DNA of 64,000 bases from Burkholderiales bacterium. GTDB lineage: Bacteria > Pseudomonadota > Gammaproteobacteria > Burkholderiales > Burkholderiaceae_F. The notes beneath the pieces are model-generated. The model worked only from the letters and a program-made list of their open reading frames with translations, was not told the DNA's origin and did no database searches. Positions 45,226 through 54,447 of this stretch are shown here, in pieces. The position numbers were made by a program, and so were the translations under genes. The stretch covers positions 1-64,000 of the forward strand of contig JADCGX010000008.1 of the NCBI GenBank assembly GCA_020248785.1, read 5' to 3'. The number at the start of each line of letters is the position of its first letter. Position 1 is the first letter of the stretch.

Positions 45226-46149
45226 CTAAACGGCCAGCGCCGGAAAGTGGGTGTGCCAGTGGCGCGCAATGTCCACGCGGCGGCAAACCCAGACGCGCTC
45301 GTGAGCCTGCACGTGATCGAGAAAGCGTTGCAGCGCGACCATGCGCCCTGGCCGGCCGAGCAGGCGGCAGTGCATGCCGACCGACATCATCTTGGGTGCC
45401 TCGGCGCCCTCGGCATACAACAGGTCGAAGCTGTCGCGCAGATACTCGAAAAAGTGCTGCGCGGTGTTGAAGCCCTGCGGAGTGGCAAAGCGCATGTCGT
45501 TGGCGTCCAGCGTGTACGGCACCACCAGATGAGGCACGTGGCTGCCGTCGGTCTTCGTCACTTCCGTCCAAAATGGAAGGTCGTCGCCGTAATAGTCGCT
45601 GTCGTAGAGAAAGCCGCCGTGGTCGGCCACGAGGCGGCGCGTGTTGGGGCTGTCGCGTCCGGTGTACCAGCCGAGCGGCGCGCTGCCGGTCATGCGCTGG
45701 ATGATCTCGACCGCCCGCGTCATGTGCGCGCGCTCGGTCGCCTCGTCGATGCCCTGGTAGTGAATCCAGCGCCAGCCGTGGCAGGCGATCTCGTGGCCGA
45801 GCTCGACGAAGGCAGTGGTGACCTCGGGGCAGCGCTCCAACGCCATTGACACGCCGAAGACCGTGAGCGGCAGTTTGCGCCGCCCGAACTCGCGCAGGAT
45901 GCGCCACACGCCCACGCGCGATCCGTACTCGTAGATCGACTCCATGCTCATGTGGCGTGCCGGAAAGCTCGCGGCGCCGACGATCTCCGACAGGAACTGC
46001 TCGCTGCCGGCATCGCCATGCAGCACGTTGTTCTCGCCGCCTTCTTCGTAGTTCAGGACGAACTGCACCGCCACCCGGGCATCGCCCGGCCAGCGCGGAT
46101 GCGGCGGCGTGCGGCCGTAGCCACGCAGGTCGCGCGGGTAGGCGCTCAC
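45226..46149 (-). CDS. puuE: Cofactor-independent allantoinase, PuuE family
   Basis: This polysaccharide-deacetylase-fold allantoinase opens allantoin to allantoate. The N-terminus is YPRDLRGYGRTPPHPRWPGDARVAVQFVLNYEEGGE, followed by RHMSMESIYEYGSRVGVWRILREF, HEIACHGWRWIHYQ, GWYTGRDSPNTRRLV, LYDSDYYGDDLPFWTE and MMSVGMHCRLLGRPGR. This gives 307 residues from GTG 46149, near the family norm. The frame is open and in phase through the triplicated 60-bp repeat upstream. Starting at ATG 46329 would add a 60-residue tail of three SPPGRPKGE units. Which start is used is undecided. It is followed by the M20 gene. Confidence 0.93.
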   Translation of the reverse strand: MSAYPRDLRGYGRTPPHPRWPGDARVAVQFVLNYEEGGENNVLHGDAGSEQFLSEIVGAASFPARHMSMESIYEYGSRVGVWRILREFGRRKLPLTVFGVSMALERCPEVTTAFVELGHEIACHGWRWIHYQGIDEATERAHMTRAVEIIQRMTGSAPLGWYTGRDSPNTRRLVADHGGFLYDSDYYGDDLPFWTEVTKTDGSHVPHLVVPYTLDANDMRFATPQGFNTAQHFFEYLRDSFDLLYAEGAEAPKMMSVGMHCRLLGRPGRMVALQRFLDHVQAHERVWVCRRVDIARHWHTHFPALAV

Positions 46150-46329
46150 TGGACCACCCTCGCGCTGCGCGCTCAGGGATTCGCCCTTGGGGCGGCCCGG
46201 CGGGCTCTCTGGACTACCCTCGCGCTGCGCGCTCAGGGATTCGCCCTTGGGGCGGCCCGGCGGGCTCTCTGGACTACCCTCGCGCTGCGCGCTCGGGGAT
46301 TCGCCCTTGGGGCGGCCCGGCGGGCTCAT
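46150..46329 (-). repeat. Triplicated 60-bp coupling element before puuE
   Basis: Three 60-bp units in perfect tandem (46150-46209, 46210-46269, 46270-46329) differ at only a few bases. On the minus strand each encodes a 20-residue unit like SPPGRPKGESLSAQREGSPE. The first ATG (46329-46327) overlaps the TGA of the upstream acetyltransferase gene. The last unit ends in GAGGG, 7 nt before the GTG of puuE, in the same frame. Related single copies lie at 49687-49749 and 59489-59578. Confidence 0.85.
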
Positions 46330-46889
46330 GGCCGAGCCCAATGATTCGCTTGATCGTTCATGGCGTTCGTGTCTGCGACGGTCGTGGCCCCTGCGTCGGG
46401 TCGGCGTTCATAGTGGTTGTCCCAGTCCGAGGACTCAATCAGCGCGAAGCCATGGCGTTGGTAGAAGACATTCGAACGGCTGCCTTTCAAGGCGCAGACG
46501 CGCAGCGGCAGTAACGCCGCGTCGGCCGCCCTAAGCACGCTGCGCATGACCGCGGCGCCCAGGCCGAGGCCCTGCTGCTCCGGCTCGATGTACAAATGAT
46601 CGAGCGCGAGGTACGTCGGCGCGCGACGCAGCACATAGAAGCCGACAATGGCGCCTTCGCGCTCGAGCACCTGCGTGTTGGCCGGCACGAACGCGTCGAG
46701 CAGGCGGCGGCGCGCTCGCTCGGGATCGAAGCGGCCGACTGCCAGCAAGCTCGGGCGCATCGCGCGCACCCGCAACTCAGCCAGATGCGCGGCATCGCTC
46801 GCCTGCGCTGCGCGAACTTGCAACGTCGCTTGCGTCAACTCGTCCTCGAAGACGCGTCGCGCCGAATGAAGTGGCGCCACCTCAGTCAC
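46326..46889 (-). CDS. GNAT-family N-acetyltransferase
   Basis: This 187-residue acetyltransferase has VRAAQASDAAHLAELRVRAMRPSL at the N-terminus, a central VGFYVLRRAPTYLALDHLYIEP, the acetyl-CoA loop QQGLGLGAAVMRSVL (Q-x-x-G-x-G), and NVFYQRHGFALIESSDWDNHYERR at the end. The target is unknown. GTG 46889 overlaps the uppP stop by 8 nt, and its TGA overlaps the ATG of the repeat element. It therefore sits in a chain of coupled frames from uppP towards puuE. Confidence 0.9.
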   Translation of the reverse strand: MTEVAPLHSARRVFEDELTQATLQVRAAQASDAAHLAELRVRAMRPSLLAVGRFDPERARRRLLDAFVPANTQVLEREGAIVGFYVLRRAPTYLALDHLYIEPEQQGLGLGAAVMRSVLRAADAALLPLRVCALKGSRSNVFYQRHGFALIESSDWDNHYERRPDAGATTVADTNAMNDQANHWARP

Positions 46890-47739
46890 CCCAGTTCACA
46901 AGGCCCGTGTAGGCGGTCAGCAGGATAAGGCCGCCGAAGGCGATGCGGTACCAGCCAAATATCACGAAGTCATTGGTGGCCAGGTAGCGAAGCAGCCAGC
47001 GCACGCACACCAGGGCGGCAACGAACGAGGCGATGAAGCCGCCCGCGTAGTACGGCAGCTCCGCCATGCTCAGGTGATCGCGCGCGCGGTACAGCGAGTA
47101 CACGGTGGCACCGATCACGGTGGGGATCGCCAGGAAGAACGAGAACTCGGTGGCCGCCTTGCGCGAGAAGCCGAAGAGGATGCCGCCGATGATGGTGGCC
47201 CCCGAGCGGCTGGTGCCCGGGATCAGCGCCGCGCATTGGGCCAGCCCGACTTTCAGCGCGTCGAGCGGCCGGATGTCATCGATGGTCTCGACGCGCGCCA
47301 GGCGCCCGCCCTGCAGGTCGCGCGCGCCATAGAGCCGCCTATGCCGCCGCTCCACCAGCAGGATGATGATGCCGCCCAGCACCAACGCGACCGCCACGGT
47401 CAGTGGGTTGAACAGCTTCAATTCAATCGCATTCTTGAACATCACGCCGGCAAAGCCAGCGGGCAAGAAGGCGATCACGACGTTCAGCGCAAGGCGCTGC
47501 TCGCGCGGCCTGGACGCAAGGCCGGTGGCCAGGGCCACGAGCCGCGCCCGGTACTCCCAGCACACCGCGAGGATCGCTCCGGCCTGGATCGCGATCACGA
47601 ACACATCGCGCGTGGCAAGGCGAAAGCTCAGCAGGTCCTCGATGACGATCAAGTGACCGGTGCTGGAGATGGGCAGGAACTCGGTGAAGCCCTCGACGAT
47701 GCCGAGGATGATCGCCTTGACGAGTTGCAGTGGATCCAA
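46882..47739 (-). CDS. uppP: Undecaprenyl-diphosphate phosphatase
   Basis: This 285-residue inner-membrane enzyme (BacA/UppP) recycles the lipid carrier for peptidoglycan and LPS O-chain synthesis. Motif 1 is EGFTEFLPISSTGH (about residues 15-28), with the catalytic Glu and His. Motif 2 is PGTSRSGATI, with the conserved Arg. About eight membrane helices are seen. The start is TTG 47739 with GGAGC 6 nt upstream; no ATG fits the conserved N-terminus. Loss of function usually gives bacitracin sensitivity. Confidence 0.96.
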   Translation of the reverse strand: MDPLQLVKAIILGIVEGFTEFLPISSTGHLIVIEDLLSFRLATRDVFVIAIQAGAILAVCWEYRARLVALATGLASRPREQRLALNVVIAFLPAGFAGVMFKNAIELKLFNPLTVAVALVLGGIIILLVERRHRRLYGARDLQGGRLARVETIDDIRPLDALKVGLAQCAALIPGTSRSGATIIGGILFGFSRKAATEFSFFLAIPTVIGATVYSLYRARDHLSMAELPYYAGGFIASFVAALVCVRWLLRYLATNDFVIFGWYRIAFGGLILLTAYTGLVNWGD

Positions 47740-47870
47740 GCGCGCTCCGCGGGTCGAGTGCCACAGGGCCGCAGGCGCGGCCGGCGGCGAATTATCCGCG
47801 AGCGCGGCCGGTTGCAGGCGGCATCAGCGTCGCGGCGCGGGCTTGGGTCCACGCACAGAGGGTGCGCGCA

Positions 47871-48437
47871 TCACTTGGGCGCGATCAGCACGCGCAAGCC
47901 GCGGTAGCCCACCTCGACGCTGGAAGCCGCGTACGCGACGTTGTGCCGGCGCAGCTGATCCTCGATGCCGAACAGTGGCAGGTCCGGAATCGTCATGCCC
48001 TTGCGGTCGGTGAGCTGCGTGAGGCCGAAGCCGAGCAGGCGCGGCACGCCCGTCACGCGGATGTCCTCGATGCGCACCTCGCGCAGCAGCACGGTGGTGC
48101 CCGCTTCGTCGAGGTCAGGCCGGCCGCTGAGCGTGACCGCCAGCCCAATGGACTTGTTGCCGTACAGCCCGTCCCGGTCCGTGTCGCTCACGCCGGGCAT
48201 CGACACGTTCCAGTCGAGCTGCAGGCGTCCCGACACCGGCATGGTCGAAATCTCGGGGCGGCGCTGCTCGGTGCCCTTGAGCAGCTCGAACAGGCTCGAC
48301 AGATCGGTCTGCAGGCGCCGCTCCATCTCGTCGGGCGTGAGAGTGAACGAGGTCGGGCCCATGGTCGCGCAGCCGGTCAGCCCCAGAACGAAGGGCAGTA
48401 CCAGCACAGTGGCAAAACGTCGCAACAGCGCAACCAT
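47871..48437 (-). CDS. DUF1439 lipoprotein
   Basis: This 188-residue protein has a lipoprotein signal (LVLPFVLGLTGCA, lipobox Cys at about residue 23). The DUF1439 domain follows: FTLTPDEMERRLQTDLSSLFELL...RLQLDWNVSMPG...SIGLAVTLSGRPDL...IRVTGVPRLLG. E. coli YceB is a relative; such proteins bind hydrophobic ligands in the periplasm, but function is not known. It lies 14 nt after the MacB-like permease stop on the same strand, so it may belong to that operon. Confidence 0.88.
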   Translation of the reverse strand: MVALLRRFATVLVLPFVLGLTGCATMGPTSFTLTPDEMERRLQTDLSSLFELLKGTEQRRPEISTMPVSGRLQLDWNVSMPGVSDTDRDGLYGNKSIGLAVTLSGRPDLDEAGTTVLLREVRIEDIRVTGVPRLLGFGLTQLTDRKGMTIPDLPLFGIEDQLRRHNVAYAASSVEVGYRGLRVLIAPK

Positions 48438-48451
48438 GGGTGATGATCCGT

Positions 48452-49686
<1,235 letters not shown>

Positions 49687-49687
<1 letters not shown>

Positions 49688-49749
49688 CAGACTGCCCTCC
49701 GCCCTGCGGGCTGCGGGATGAGCGCTTGGGGGCGGCCCGGCGGTCTCAT
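49687..49749 (-). CDS. Coupling mini-ORF between ABC ATPase and permease
   Basis: This frame encodes 20 residues, [20 protein letters not shown]. Its ATG overlaps the ATPase stop (ATGA), and its TGA overlaps the permease start (TGATG). It is a diverged copy of the element seen at 46150-46329 and 59489-59578 (MSPPGRPKGE...). Its 3' end provides the Shine-Dalgarno GGAGGG for the permease. It probably works in translation rather than as a stable protein. Confidence 0.5.
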
Positions 49750-50552
49750 GCCGCCATCCCTCCTGCCTCAGCCGGACCATCGTAGGCCGCCAGGTCAGCG
49801 GCAGCATCGCGCGGCGTCTGCCGTAGGTCGCTCTTTACGCGCCCGTCGCGGAAGCTGATGAGCCGCCCTGCATAGCGCGCGATGTCCTGTTCGTGCGTGA
49901 CCACGATGATCGTCATGCCGCCGCGGTTGAGCGCTTGCAGCAGCGCCATGATCTCGAGCGAGGTCCGCGAATCGAGCGCGCCGGTGGGCTCGTCGGCCAG
50001 GATCAACGCCGGGTCGTTGACGAGCGCGCGCGCAATGGCCACCCGCTGCTGCTGTCCGCCGGACAGTTGCGCCGGATGATGTTGCGCACGCGATCCGAGC
50101 CCCACCTCGACCAGCTTGGCGGCCGCCCGCTTGTGCCGCTCGGGCCCGGGCACGCCGGCATAGACGAGCGGCAGTTCCACGTTCTCCTGCGCACTGGTGC
50201 GCGGCAGTAGGTTGAACTGCTGGAACACGAAGCCGATGCGCTCGTTGCGCACCGCCGCCAGTTCGTCGGCGGTCTTGCCGGCCACATCCTCGCCGGCCAG
50301 CAGGTAGGTCCCGCCGCTGGGGCGATCGAGGCAGCCGACCATGTTCATGAACGTGCTCTTGCCCGAGCCCGAGGGGCCCATCACGGCCACGAACTCGCCC
50401 TGGTCGATCGACACCGAAACGCCCGCGAGCGCGTGCACCACGCTGTCGCCGAGCGTGTAGTCCTTGCGCAGATCTCTGGTTTCGATCAGCACTGTGAGCC
50501 AAGGATCACTTGCGTTGCAGTTGCCATCAAAGCGTTCGCGTGGCTTTGCCAT
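49746..50552 (-). CDS. MacB-type ABC transporter ATPase
   Basis: This 268-residue ATPase is of the LolD/MacB type. It has Walker [10 protein letters not shown]-loop FVFQQFNLL, signature [15 protein letters not shown], Walker [14 protein letters not shown] and switch VVTHEQD. It should power the adjacent permease. ATG 50552 has AGGAAG 6 nt upstream. GTG 50492 would remove 20 residues with no homology ([10 protein letters not shown]...) and is an alternative. The macA stop lies 53 nt upstream, so the order is macA - ATPase - permease - DUF1439. Confidence 0.94.
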   Translation of the reverse strand: MAKPRERFDGNCNASDPWLTVLIETRDLRKDYTLGDSVVHALAGVSVSIDQGEFVAVMGPSGSGKSTFMNMVGCLDRPSGGTYLLAGEDVAGKTADELAAVRNERIGFVFQQFNLLPRTSAQENVELPLVYAGVPGPERHKRAAAKLVEVGLGSRAQHHPAQLSGGQQQRVAIARALVNDPALILADEPTGALDSRTSLEIMALLQALNRGGMTIIVVTHEQDIARYAGRLISFRDGRVKSDLRQTPRDAAADLAAYDGPAEAGGMAA

Positions 50553-50605
50553 CGAACGCTTCCTGATCCAACTCGGCGAACGTAGGGTTTCACTTTCGCC
50601 GACCG

Positions 50606-52126
50606 CTAAAAGAACATCCGCGGCGGCCCGCCCTTGGCCGGCGCCGGTCCGCTGCTGGCGCCGACGGTGCCGACCAGGAGTTCGGTGCCTTCGGCAATGC
50701 CGTCGCCCGCGATCTCGGTCATCGTGCCGTCGGTCAGGCCCACGCGCACATCGATTGCCTGCGGCTTGCCCTCGACCAGGACCCAGACGCGACCGCGCGT
50801 CATTGTTCCCGCATTGGTGCCCGCGCGCCCGGCCTGCTCGGCCACCAGTTCGGCGTAGCGCGCCTTCTGCTCCGGTCGCAGGATTTCCTCGATCCGCGCA
50901 CGCGACTCGCTGCGCGCGGCAGCCAGCGCCTTGCCGCGCTGCTCCTCGGGCAAATCGCGCGCCGCCATGAACTTGTTGCGCGTCTGCGCCAGGATCGGAT
51001 CGAGCCGCGCCTGCTGCTCGGCATCGAGCTTCAATTCGGTGAGCAGCCGCTGGCGGAACTGCTCGCCCTGCCCGGCGCCACCGGCCGCCGGCACCGTCTT
51101 GCCATCGCCGGCGCCATCGTTGCCGCTGCCCTTGCGATCGGCCACGGCACTCGCGCCCGGCGGGCGAAAGCGCAGCGCCGCGTTGGGCGCCTTCAGCACC
51201 GACTCGCGCGTGTCCGTGACGATGCGCACATTGGCGGTCATGCCCGGCATCAATTGACCGGCATCGTTGTTGGCCGTGACCAGCACCGTGTAGGTGACCA
51301 CGTTTTGCACGTTCTGCGCGGCCTTGCGCACCTGCTTGACCTCGCCATTGAAGCTGCGGCCCGGGAACGAGTCGACGGTGAAGCTGGCGCGCTGGCCGAT
51401 GCGGATGCGGCCGACATCGGCCTCGTCGATCGACGTTTCCACCTGCATGTCGCGCAGGTCCTTGGCGATGATGAACAGCTCCGGCGCCTGCAGGCTCGCC
51501 GCGACCGTCTGCCCAACGTCCACGCTGCGCTTGATCACCACACCATCCACAGGGGCGCGGATCTCGGTGCGGCCGAGGTCGACGCGCGCACTGGCAAGCG
51601 AGGCCTCGCGCTGCGCCACCACCGCCTGCGCGTTGCGCACGTCGGCCTGCGCCAGGTCAAATTGGGCCTGCTTGGCGTCGAGTTCAGCGGGCGAGACGAA
51701 CTCGCGCGCGACGAGCTCCTTGGTGCGGTCAAGCTCGCGCCGCGTGTTGACCAGCGAGACCTGCGCGCGGTTCTTCGCCGAGCGTGCTGCTTCCGCATCG
51801 GCCTGGGCCTGGCGCACGCGGTACTCAAAAGTCTCGGGATCGATGCGGGCGATCAGCTGGCCCTTTTTCACCGGCGAGTTGAAGTCGACGAAGAGCTCCT
51901 TGATCTGGCCGGAGACCTGCGTGCCGACCTGCACCGAGGTGACGGGGTTGAGCGTGCCCGTGGCCGAGACGGTTGCCGTGATCGGCCCGCGCTCGACCTT
52001 GCCGGTGCGAAAGGTCGGTGTCGCCGCGGTGTCACGCTGGGTCCAATACATGGCGCCACCAGCAAGCGCCAGCAGCAGGACGGCAGCGAGCAGCAGGCGC
52101 GGCCGGCGCAGGGCGGACAGGGTCAT
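50606..52126 (-). CDS. macA: MacA-like periplasmic adaptor with extra helical insert
   Basis: This 506-residue membrane-fusion protein links the MacB-type pump to an outer-membrane channel. It has an N-terminal anchor helix (LLLAAVLLLALAGGAMYW), lipoyl halves (VSATGTLNPVTSVQVGTQVSGQI and RTEIRAPVDGVVI), a long alpha-hairpin between them, and a beta-barrel with GQLMPGMTANVRI. Unlike E. coli MacA (371 residues), about 120 residues near 355-470 form a Gly-rich linker and a charged helical segment. That segment (LDPILAQTRNKFMAARDLPEEQRGKALAAARSESRARIEEILRPEQKARYAELV) resembles Spy/CpxP helices. The tail VGLTDGTMTEIAGDGIAEGTELLVG is standard. ATG 52126 precedes the anchor. Confidence 0.92.
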   Translation of the reverse strand: MTLSALRRPRLLLAAVLLLALAGGAMYWTQRDTAATPTFRTGKVERGPITATVSATGTLNPVTSVQVGTQVSGQIKELFVDFNSPVKKGQLIARIDPETFEYRVRQAQADAEAARSAKNRAQVSLVNTRRELDRTKELVAREFVSPAELDAKQAQFDLAQADVRNAQAVVAQREASLASARVDLGRTEIRAPVDGVVIKRSVDVGQTVAASLQAPELFIIAKDLRDMQVETSIDEADVGRIRIGQRASFTVDSFPGRSFNGEVKQVRKAAQNVQNVVTYTVLVTANNDAGQLMPGMTANVRIVTDTRESVLKAPNAALRFRPPGASAVADRKGSGNDGAGDGKTVPAAGGAGQGEQFRQRLLTELKLDAEQQARLDPILAQTRNKFMAARDLPEEQRGKALAAARSESRARIEEILRPEQKARYAELVAEQAGRAGTNAGTMTRGRVWVLVEGKPQAIDVRVGLTDGTMTEIAGDGIAEGTELLVGTVGASSGPAPAKGGPPRMFF

Positions 52127-52231
52127 TGCGAAGCTTTGGACAGTGGGCCGACGCGAACGTGCGTCCGATCGGCCATTGTAGGGACCCAAGGCAGTCGCCC
52201 GGGCGACGTGCCCAAGCACTCTGAGAAATTG

Positions 52232-52411
52232 AACCTAGAAACCGCAGTTGTCATTGCTGCCAAACAGCGCAGATCGAGTGCTGGCGCGGCTTTCCGCGCG
52301 ATTCTCGCGACTGCGGAGCAGTTCCAAACCGGTGATCGACCGCCGCTAAACTTGTTCAGTCGCGACAGCGACTTGGTGCGTCTTGCCGCCGTCGACTGCG
52401 GTTTTTAGGTT
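52232..52411. mobile_element. Small inverted-repeat element (MITE-like), copy B
   Basis: A 180-bp element with ends AACCTAGAAACCGCAGTTG and CGACTGCGGTTTTTAGGTT pairing at 17 of 19 positions. It is about 94% identical to copy A (roughly ten differences over 170 bp). It lies about 105 nt upstream of macA, between macA and yceH, and may carry or interrupt promoter sequence. It has no transposase gene. The remaining 52412-52629 shows nothing recognisable. Confidence 0.75.
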
Positions 52412-52629
52412 GAAAGCAGCCAGCTCGGTTCGCGGTGCCCACTGACCGCGCCCGCGCCCACGCGCTAGCCTGCTGACTCGGTGCATATCGTACGAACGGC
52501 CTCTTGGATCGGATGTGTCGATTCCCACGAGTGCTCGTTCACTCACGAAAGCGACACCCGGCATAAGCACCGGACTGTCCGTCCGCGCGGATGACGCGCC
52601 CTTGTCGTGCGGTCGCGGCGGACCTTGCA

Positions 52630-53310
52630 TCAGGCGGCGCGGTCCGGTTGCTGCGTGGACGTCATGCGCACGAGCTGCGCCATTTGTTCCTTTAGCGTGT
52701 TGACCTCGCCACGTAGCGCCTCGAGCTCGCCGCGCAACTGCGCCAGCTCCGACTCGAGATTCGGGCGCTGCCCGGGACTCGGGAGTTCGACGGGTGTGGG
52801 CGCCGGGGCCGGCGGCTCGCCGCACAGCAGGTGCGCCCAGCGCGCCTCGCGTTCGCCCGGGCGACGCGGCAGCTTCACCACCAATGCGCCGCCCTGCGCG
52901 TCGGGCCGGGTGGCCAGTTCTTCGAGGAAGACCTCGGCAGAGCCGGTGTCGGCAAAGCGGTGCAGCCGCTCGCTGTTGATGCGCAACTCGCTGGTGGTCT
53001 GCGGGCCACGCAGGATCAACGTGGCGAGCAGGGCCTCGGCCTGCGAGGGGATCTTCAGCACCCGCCCCATGTTGTGCGCATAGCGCGTCACGCGCGCCCC
53101 CGAGGACTCGATGACGAGGACCTTGCCGCGCAGTTCGTCGAGCGCATCGCGCGCTTCGGCCTCGCTGATGTCCATGACCGGGTCGCGTGCGTTCTTTTGG
53201 TTGCAGCCGGTCACCAGCGCGTTGAGCGACAGCGGATAGGCGTCGGGCACGGTGTGCTGCTTTTCGACGAGCACCGCGACGACACGGGCTTGGACGGGGG
53301 TCAGGCGCAT
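52630..53310 (-). CDS. YceH-family (DUF480) protein
   Basis: This 226-residue protein of the UPF0502/YceH family consists of two winged-helix domains. MRLTPVQARVVAVLVEKQHTVPDAYPLSLNALVTGCNQKNARDPVM is the family hallmark; LILRGPQTTSELRINSERLHRF follows. A C-terminal coiled coil (LESELAQLRGELEALRGEVNTLKEQMAQL) is typical. Function is unknown; DNA binding is likely from the fold. ATG 53310 overlaps the stop of the upstream oxidoreductase gene by 10 nt. Confidence 0.93.
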   Translation of the reverse strand: MRLTPVQARVVAVLVEKQHTVPDAYPLSLNALVTGCNQKNARDPVMDISEAEARDALDELRGKVLVIESSGARVTRYAHNMGRVLKIPSQAEALLATLILRGPQTTSELRINSERLHRFADTGSAEVFLEELATRPDAQGGALVVKLPRRPGEREARWAHLLCGEPPAPAPTPVELPSPGQRPNLESELAQLRGELEALRGEVNTLKEQMAQLVRMTSTQQPDRAA

Positions 53311-54446
53311 GGGGCAGTCGGGGGCGTGTGGATGGGTGATGCGGCCTCGAGCATGGCAGCGACCGACTCGCCGATGGCCAGTGCGGCAGTCAGGCCGGGT
53401 GACTCGATCCCGAACAGGCAAACGAGGTTCGGCACGCCGTGCACCGCCGGGCCGTCGAGGCGAAAGTCGGCTGCGGGGTCGTGTGGCGCGTAAATCTTGG
53501 GCCGCACGCCAGCGTAGTCCGGGCGCAGCGCGCCGTCGGGCAGGCGCGGCCAGTATTTGCGGACTTCGCCATAGAACGCCTGCAATCGCGCAGGATTGAC
53601 GTCATAGCTCGGCGCGTCGATCCACTCCACGTCGGGCCCGAAGCGCGCCTGGCCCGCAAGGTCGAGCGTGAGGTGCACACCAAGTCCGTCCTTTTCGGGC
53701 ACCGGGTAGACGAGCCGAGTAAACGGCGCACGGCCGGCCAGCGCGAAGTAGTTGCCGCGCGCGTAGCGTTGCACGGGGATGCGCTCGGGCGGCAGGCCCT
53801 CGACGGCGCGTGCCAGCACCGGCGCGTTCAGGCCGCTGGCGATCACGAGCCGCTGCACGCGGTAATCGGCCTCGCCCTGCGCATCCTGCAAGCGGACGCG
53901 AAAGCCTTTGCCCTGCCGCTCGGCACGCACGAAGCGCGTCTTCAACGCCAGCGCGGCGCCGTGGGTCTCGGCGCGGCCCAGCAGGGCGGTCATGAGCGCG
54001 TGGCTGTCGACGATGCCGGTGGTCTCGGACCACAGCGCCGCCTGCACGTCGAGTTCCGGCTCCATGGCGAGCGTCGCACGCCGATCGAGCAACGACAGGC
54101 CCGTCACGCCGTTGGCCTGTCCGCGCGTCAGGAGCGATTCCAAGGCGGCCCGCTGCTCCAGACGCGGCGCGACAATCAGCTTGCCGCAGCGCCGGTACGG
54201 CACACCCGCCGCCTCGCAGAACGCGTGCAGCAGCGCCTTGCCGCGCGCGCACAGGCGCGCCTTGGCCGAGCCGGGCGGGTAATAGATGCCGGAGTGGATG
54301 ACCTCGCTGTTGCGCGAGGACACGCCGCTGCCGATCAGCGCCTCGGACTCGGCAATGACAACTTCATGCCCGGCGCGGGCCAGCGCGTCGGCCACCGCCA
54401 GGCCAACCACACCGGCACCGACCACGAGCGTGCCGAACGACTCCAT
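53301..54446 (-). CDS. FAD-dependent oxidoreductase (LhgO/DAO family)
   Basis: This 381-residue flavoenzyme of the DAO fold starts with the FAD loop TLVVGAGVVGLAVADALARAG (GxGxxG) and then SSRNSEVIHSGIYYPPGSAKARLC. That stretch is the mark of L-2-hydroxyglutarate oxidase-like proteins. Further blocks are KLIVAP, ETTGIVDSHALMTALL, RYARGNYFAL, LGVHLTLDLAGQARFGPDVEW and NLVCLFGIESPGLTAALAIGE. It oxidises a small hydroxy or amino acid; the exact substrate is uncertain. It lies 1 nt after the thiD stop and overlaps yceH, so thiD - oxidoreductase - yceH look like one transcript. Confidence 0.9.
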   Translation of the reverse strand: MESFGTLVVGAGVVGLAVADALARAGHEVVIAESEALIGSGVSSRNSEVIHSGIYYPPGSAKARLCARGKALLHAFCEAAGVPYRRCGKLIVAPRLEQRAALESLLTRGQANGVTGLSLLDRRATLAMEPELDVQAALWSETTGIVDSHALMTALLGRAETHGAALALKTRFVRAERQGKGFRVRLQDAQGEADYRVQRLVIASGLNAPVLARAVEGLPPERIPVQRYARGNYFALAGRAPFTRLVYPVPEKDGLGVHLTLDLAGQARFGPDVEWIDAPSYDVNPARLQAFYGEVRKYWPRLPDGALRPDYAGVRPKIYAPHDPAADFRLDGPAVHGVPNLVCLFGIESPGLTAALAIGESVAAMLEAASPIHTPPTAPCA

Positions 54447-54447
54447 C

